DNA from: a virus
DNA: 27,057 bases
IMG/VR virus record: IMGVR_UViG_3300028374_000485
Coordinates: 1-27,057 of that record
Reading direction: 5' to 3' (one strand)
Part shown: positions 24,359 through 27,057 of the stretch, in pieces
How the letters are laid out: every line of letters starts with the position of its first letter
Position numbering within the stretch: position 1 is the first letter of the stretch
The notes under the pieces: generated by a model
What the model was told of the DNA's origin: nothing
Seen by the model: the letters and a program-made list of their open reading frames with translations, nothing else
The model's database searches: none
Translations under genes and position numbers: made by a program

Positions 24359-24373
24359 CTTTTTGCGGACAGA
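24342..24373. promoter_or_regulatory. 9-bp inverted repeat overlapping the internal promoter
   Basis: TCTGTCCGC (24342-24350) and GCGGACAGA (24365-24373) are perfect arms with a 14-base AT-rich centre. The -35 box of the internal promoter lies in the centre. It could be an operator, a transcript hairpin ending the upstream Fn3 message, or both; the loop is long and the leftward tail has no U-run. Confidence 0.6.
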
Positions 24374-24766
24374 TCAATCAGGTCCGTAGAAAATAATCAG
24401 TTCCGTTGGGGCGGACGGTCCGGCAATCCACCCGACTTCGACCGGATCACTGGGCAGTGATCGCCGGTTCTCGGTGTCGATTGCGACCATCGAGCAGTCG
24501 TAATTTCCGTATCCGGGTAGCGCGTCCGCCTTGGCAACCGGATACCCATTGCCCTCAACGGTTGCCGGGATCGCGGTTACGACGCCCCCACAGGTCAGTT
24601 CATATCCGGACAGTTCGGTCGCCGGGTCCAGCGGGCTACCGTCCACCCGGGAAGTGGGGGCCTCCCACGACAGTTGGAACTCAGTGTCGGCGGCTTGGGC
24701 CAGTCCGGGGTGGTACAGCAGCCCGACCAGCAGCGCCACCAATGCGCCTTTAAGCAGAGTGATCAT
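24374..24766 (-). CDS. Secreted Fn3-like protein inside the head-assembly cluster
   Basis: This 130-aa protein begins with a Sec signal peptide: K6, a hydrophobic core (about residues 8-18), and AQA (23-25) before ADTEF, giving likely cleavage after A25. The mature part is one beta-sandwich domain of fibronectin type III style: FQLSWEAPTSRVDGSPL, then GYELTCGG, then the late Y..CSMVAIDTENRRSLPSDPVEV. The two Cys (C59, C91) could form a disulfide in the periplasm. Overlap with the portal stop is TGATG, and GGAGG lies in the last portal codons, so it is co-expressed with head genes. Virion proteins rarely carry signal peptides, so a periplasmic or surface role such as superinfection exclusion or cell-envelope binding is possible. 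Function is unproven. Confidence 0.8.
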   Translation of the reverse strand: MITLLKGALVALLVGLLYHPGLAQAADTEFQLSWEAPTSRVDGSPLDPATELSGYELTCGGVVTAIPATVEGNGYPVAKADALPGYGNYDCSMVAIDTENRRSLPSDPVEVGWIAGPSAPTELIIFYGPD

Positions 24767-26913
24767 CAGATTACGCCTCCTTGAACGGGTGAGGACGGCC
24801 CTGCCGGACCTGTTGCCTCGTTATTCGGACCCATGTTGGCGTCCGATTCTGGTGGGCGCTCGGCGTTGTCGCCGCCTTGTCCGCCCTGTGCGTTAGGGTC
24901 GTCCGTGACCGGCTCGACTGGCTTTCCGGCCAGAGAGTTCATGGCCGTGATAGACGGCATCCCGCCGACGTAGGCTTCGGCCAGGTCGATACGGTCGTCC
25001 AGGCGCTCGATTGCTTCGCGGGCCATCCAGTCCGGACTGATACCCGGAATCTGCATCAGCAGTGGCGCCATGCGCTCAAAGTTCTGAATCTCCTGGGCCT
25101 TGTTCGGCTTGCCGGACGAACCGGCGCGAACGGTCAGCCAAAGTTCCTGGGCGATTTCGGACGCGGACAGTTCCGGCCACACCGCACCAGGACCGGCAAT
25201 CTCTTTCACCGTGTCGCTGGATAGCTCAGTCAAAAGAACCTGGCTGGCCGCACGGGCCACGTCGGACAAGAAATCGTCCAGGTCGTCCACGTTGGAGCCG
25301 ATAGACGTGGCGCGGGCTTGCTCGGCGATGCTGCTCTCGGTAGCGGTCGCGCCGGACGTGCCGCCCATGTTCGCTTCCTGGGTGCCTTCGACCTTGAGTA
25401 TGTCGTCAAAGAAGCTGCCAACTTCGTACAGGTTCGGGTCGATGTTGATGAACTGTAGCGGCTGCACCAGGTCGGCAATCCGGTCCCCCGGCTGCATCCC
25501 ATCCAGTTCGACAACAACATGCGCGTCACCGTATTGGAGGTTGGTCTTGTCGTCGCTGGACAACCGTCCCTTGGGCGCTGCGTACTTGGGCCGGTTCGCG
25601 TCCCGATGCTCCCGTAGGCGCTGGCGCGAGACGTTATGCTCGACTTGCATGTGGCGCATAAGGGTTACGTCGGACGGCGGGAACAGGGAGTCCTCGTCCT
25701 CGATAGCGTTGAACACCAGCGGGAAGAACGGGAAGAATTGCTCCAGGCGAACGTAGGGGGCTTCCGGCTCTTGCAGGTAGTCCGGGTATCCGTCCGCGAA
25801 CACGTAGCAGCGGCCCGTGGTCCGGTCGTACAGTTCCCACACGCAGACCTTGTGGCACTCGCCGGGGTTGCCGTCCTCGTCTTTGCTGGCCTTGGCCTGG
25901 GTAGACCCTTCCAGGCGCTTACCCTTTTCGTCGTAGGCGTTAAACGTCGAGTTCTCCAGGTCCACCTTGTAGATGCGCTTCACCTGGTCAGGTGACAGCA
26001 AGAACTCTTGGGCCAACCAACGCGCGCCGATGAAGCCCTGTAGCTGTCGGCAGTCCGGGTCAATGATCAGCGACGTAGCCGGTGGGAAGTCCATGTCCAG
26101 GCCCTCGCGGACGATCATGTCCGGGTTCGCCTGTAGCTGCTCCATCGTCTGTTTCAGTTCTTCCATGCCCGCTTCGTAGTCCGCAATCTCGTCGTCGCGG
26201 GCGTCGGCCATCAACTGCTCCAGGGCCGCAAGCTGTTCGGACACGTCCGATACTCGGTCCGCGTGTTCCGGGCGCTGCTCGTACATGCGGTGGAAACCGA
26301 GCTTGAGGTAGCCGACACCCGTGGTCAGGGTCCGGCGGACCAGTTGCTTCATCTGCGTCTTAAACGTCGGTATCTGCTCGTTCAACTGGTACTCGTAGGT
26401 GACTTCCAGCGTCTTACCAACTTTCTCGATCATCTGCCGCTGCTGGACACCTTTTTGCGCGTCGTCCAGGATGGCGATTTGCTGTTCCAGTCCCGGCATT
26501 ACCAGGGCCAGTTGCTCCATCGGCACCCCTGGGTATTGCTGTTGAATCTGCGTAAGGGCCTGCACCGCCTGGGTCAGCTTGTCCGGGTTGCCGTCCCACA
26601 CCTGAAAGTCCAGGCGCTCCCGGCGCTTGGCAACGGCTTTCGGGTTCTTCGCGTACAGAGAGGCCGTCTTGTTGCTCAGGTGCCGTAGCGTCAGGTTGGC
26701 GACATAGCGTTCTTCAACCACGTCGTTCTGGTCTTCCCACTGAATACCCCGCGCAAACGCCATGTCCTTCCGCATCCCGGAGAAAGCGTTTTCCTCCCAG
26801 TGTGCCTTCGCGGCCTGGATTCGTTTGCACCAGCCGGAGACGTAAGCCGCGCGGGACGCCTTCGGCTTTGGCACCTCCCGTTTCATGTCCTGGTTCTCGG
26901 CGGGCTGGTTCAT
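24766..26913 (-). CDS. Portal (head-tail connector) protein
   Basis: This 715-aa protein is the dodecameric portal through which DNA is packaged and ejected. Its size matches podovirus portals of the P22/T7 kind. Visible patterns include AHWEENAFSGMRKDMAFARGIQWED (residues about 37-61), NLTLRHLSNKTASLYAKNPK (73-92), a long Gln/Glu-rich helical stretch (about 105-290), a central domain with FFPFFPLVFNAIEDEDSLFPPSDV, and VNQPLQFINID-type text near the wing/stem part (DLVQPLQFINIDPNLY). The C-terminus (about 665-715) is Pro/Gly/Asn-rich and disordered. It lies just behind the terminase, and AAGAGG in the preceding gap is a good ribosome site. Exact subfamily is not fixed here. Confidence 0.84.
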   Translation of the reverse strand: MNQPAENQDMKREVPKPKASRAAYVSGWCKRIQAAKAHWEENAFSGMRKDMAFARGIQWEDQNDVVEERYVANLTLRHLSNKTASLYAKNPKAVAKRRERLDFQVWDGNPDKLTQAVQALTQIQQQYPGVPMEQLALVMPGLEQQIAILDDAQKGVQQRQMIEKVGKTLEVTYEYQLNEQIPTFKTQMKQLVRRTLTTGVGYLKLGFHRMYEQRPEHADRVSDVSEQLAALEQLMADARDDEIADYEAGMEELKQTMEQLQANPDMIVREGLDMDFPPATSLIIDPDCRQLQGFIGARWLAQEFLLSPDQVKRIYKVDLENSTFNAYDEKGKRLEGSTQAKASKDEDGNPGECHKVCVWELYDRTTGRCYVFADGYPDYLQEPEAPYVRLEQFFPFFPLVFNAIEDEDSLFPPSDVTLMRHMQVEHNVSRQRLREHRDANRPKYAAPKGRLSSDDKTNLQYGDAHVVVELDGMQPGDRIADLVQPLQFINIDPNLYEVGSFFDDILKVEGTQEANMGGTSGATATESSIAEQARATSIGSNVDDLDDFLSDVARAASQVLLTELSSDTVKEIAGPGAVWPELSASEIAQELWLTVRAGSSGKPNKAQEIQNFERMAPLLMQIPGISPDWMAREAIERLDDRIDLAEAYVGGMPSITAMNSLAGKPVEPVTDDPNAQGGQGGDNAERPPESDANMGPNNEATGPAGPSSPVQGGVI

Positions 26914-26925
26914 TGCATGTACCTC

Positions 26926-27057
26926 TTAGCTGATTCCTGGTCCGGTTGGCGGCTTCGGATGCGTTCGGACGACTGCAAAATCCACTGGATAGAGCCGGTT
27001 TGGGGTGCGCGTTTCTTGGGGGAGATACTGTCCGCGCGGGTCTATAGCGCCAGGCCC
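26926..27057 (-). CDS. Terminase large subunit, C-terminal end (partial, cut by window edge)
   Basis: A leftward open frame enters from the right window edge and stops with TAA at 26928-26926, giving the last 43 residues. The end reads like a terminase tail (AIDPRGQYLPQ..., LYPVDFAVVRTHPKPPTGPG). It ends 12 bases before the portal ATG, the usual terminase-portal order. The two other leftward frames are stopped or lack a plausible start. The call is mainly positional because only a fragment is present. Confidence 0.5.
   Translation of the reverse strand, partial: GPGAIDPRGQYLPQETRTPNRLYPVDFAVVRTHPKPPTGPGIS

Noticed and set aside
26910-27044. Alternative leftward frame overlapping the portal start as ATGA
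   Set aside because: It has a TAG at 27044-27042 and no plausible start after it, whereas the neighbouring frame stays open to the window edge and reads like a terminase tail.

Overview
This window reads as most of a temperate bacteriophage or prophage with a T7-like (podovirus-type) virion, from a GC-rich host that is probably a Gram-negative proteobacterium. I infer the host only from base composition, the integrase type and one Sec-secreted protein; no host gene is visible. The gene density, TGATG/ATGA overlaps and family content are all phage-like, and I see no rRNA, tRNA, insertion sequence or CRISPR array.

Layout. (1) 20-1156, minus: tyrosine integrase. (2) 1157-1451: divergent control region with a good sigma70-type promoter facing right, a weaker one facing left, and inverted repeats placed like operators. 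(3) 1452-9666, plus: an early/replication operon. It opens with an AT-hook/HTH-like regulator and continues with an 85-aa protein, a SNF2-type ATPase, two small unknown proteins, a DUF2800 Cas4/RecB-like nuclease, a DUF2815 ssDNA-binding protein, a RuvC-like resolvase, a 63-aa protein, a family A DNA polymerase with proofreading exonuclease, and a 97-aa basic protein. A clear intrinsic terminator follows the ssDNA-binding gene. (4) 9667-9797: convergent junction with a perfect triple 11-bp repeat. (5) 9798-27057, minus: the virion operon. In transcription order it holds the terminase large subunit C-terminus (cut by the window edge), portal, a secreted Fn3-like protein, scaffold, major capsid, a 150-aa protein, head-tail adaptor, tail nozzle, a GNAT-like protein, three internal-virion-type proteins and a 2046-aa giant ejection protein.

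How the genes fit together. The nuclease, ssDNA-binding protein, SNF2 ATPase, resolvase and polymerase make a recombination-flavoured replication module. No replicative helicase, primase or phage RNA polymerase is visible, so host machinery or genes outside the window must supply these. The virion operon follows T7 gene order (portal, scaffold, capsid, adaptor, nozzle, gp13-position protein, internal virion proteins), but it converges on the replication operon instead of following it. Lysis genes, tail fibre/spike and small terminase are not in the window.

The points most worth a second look are the signal-peptide Fn3 protein inside the head-assembly cluster, the internal promoter whose -35 box sits in the loop of a 9-bp inverted repeat, hairpins directly behind the ssDNA-binding and capsid genes, the GNAT-like protein at the T7 gp13 position, the giant ejection protein with an RGG-like tail, and the bracketed early promoter.
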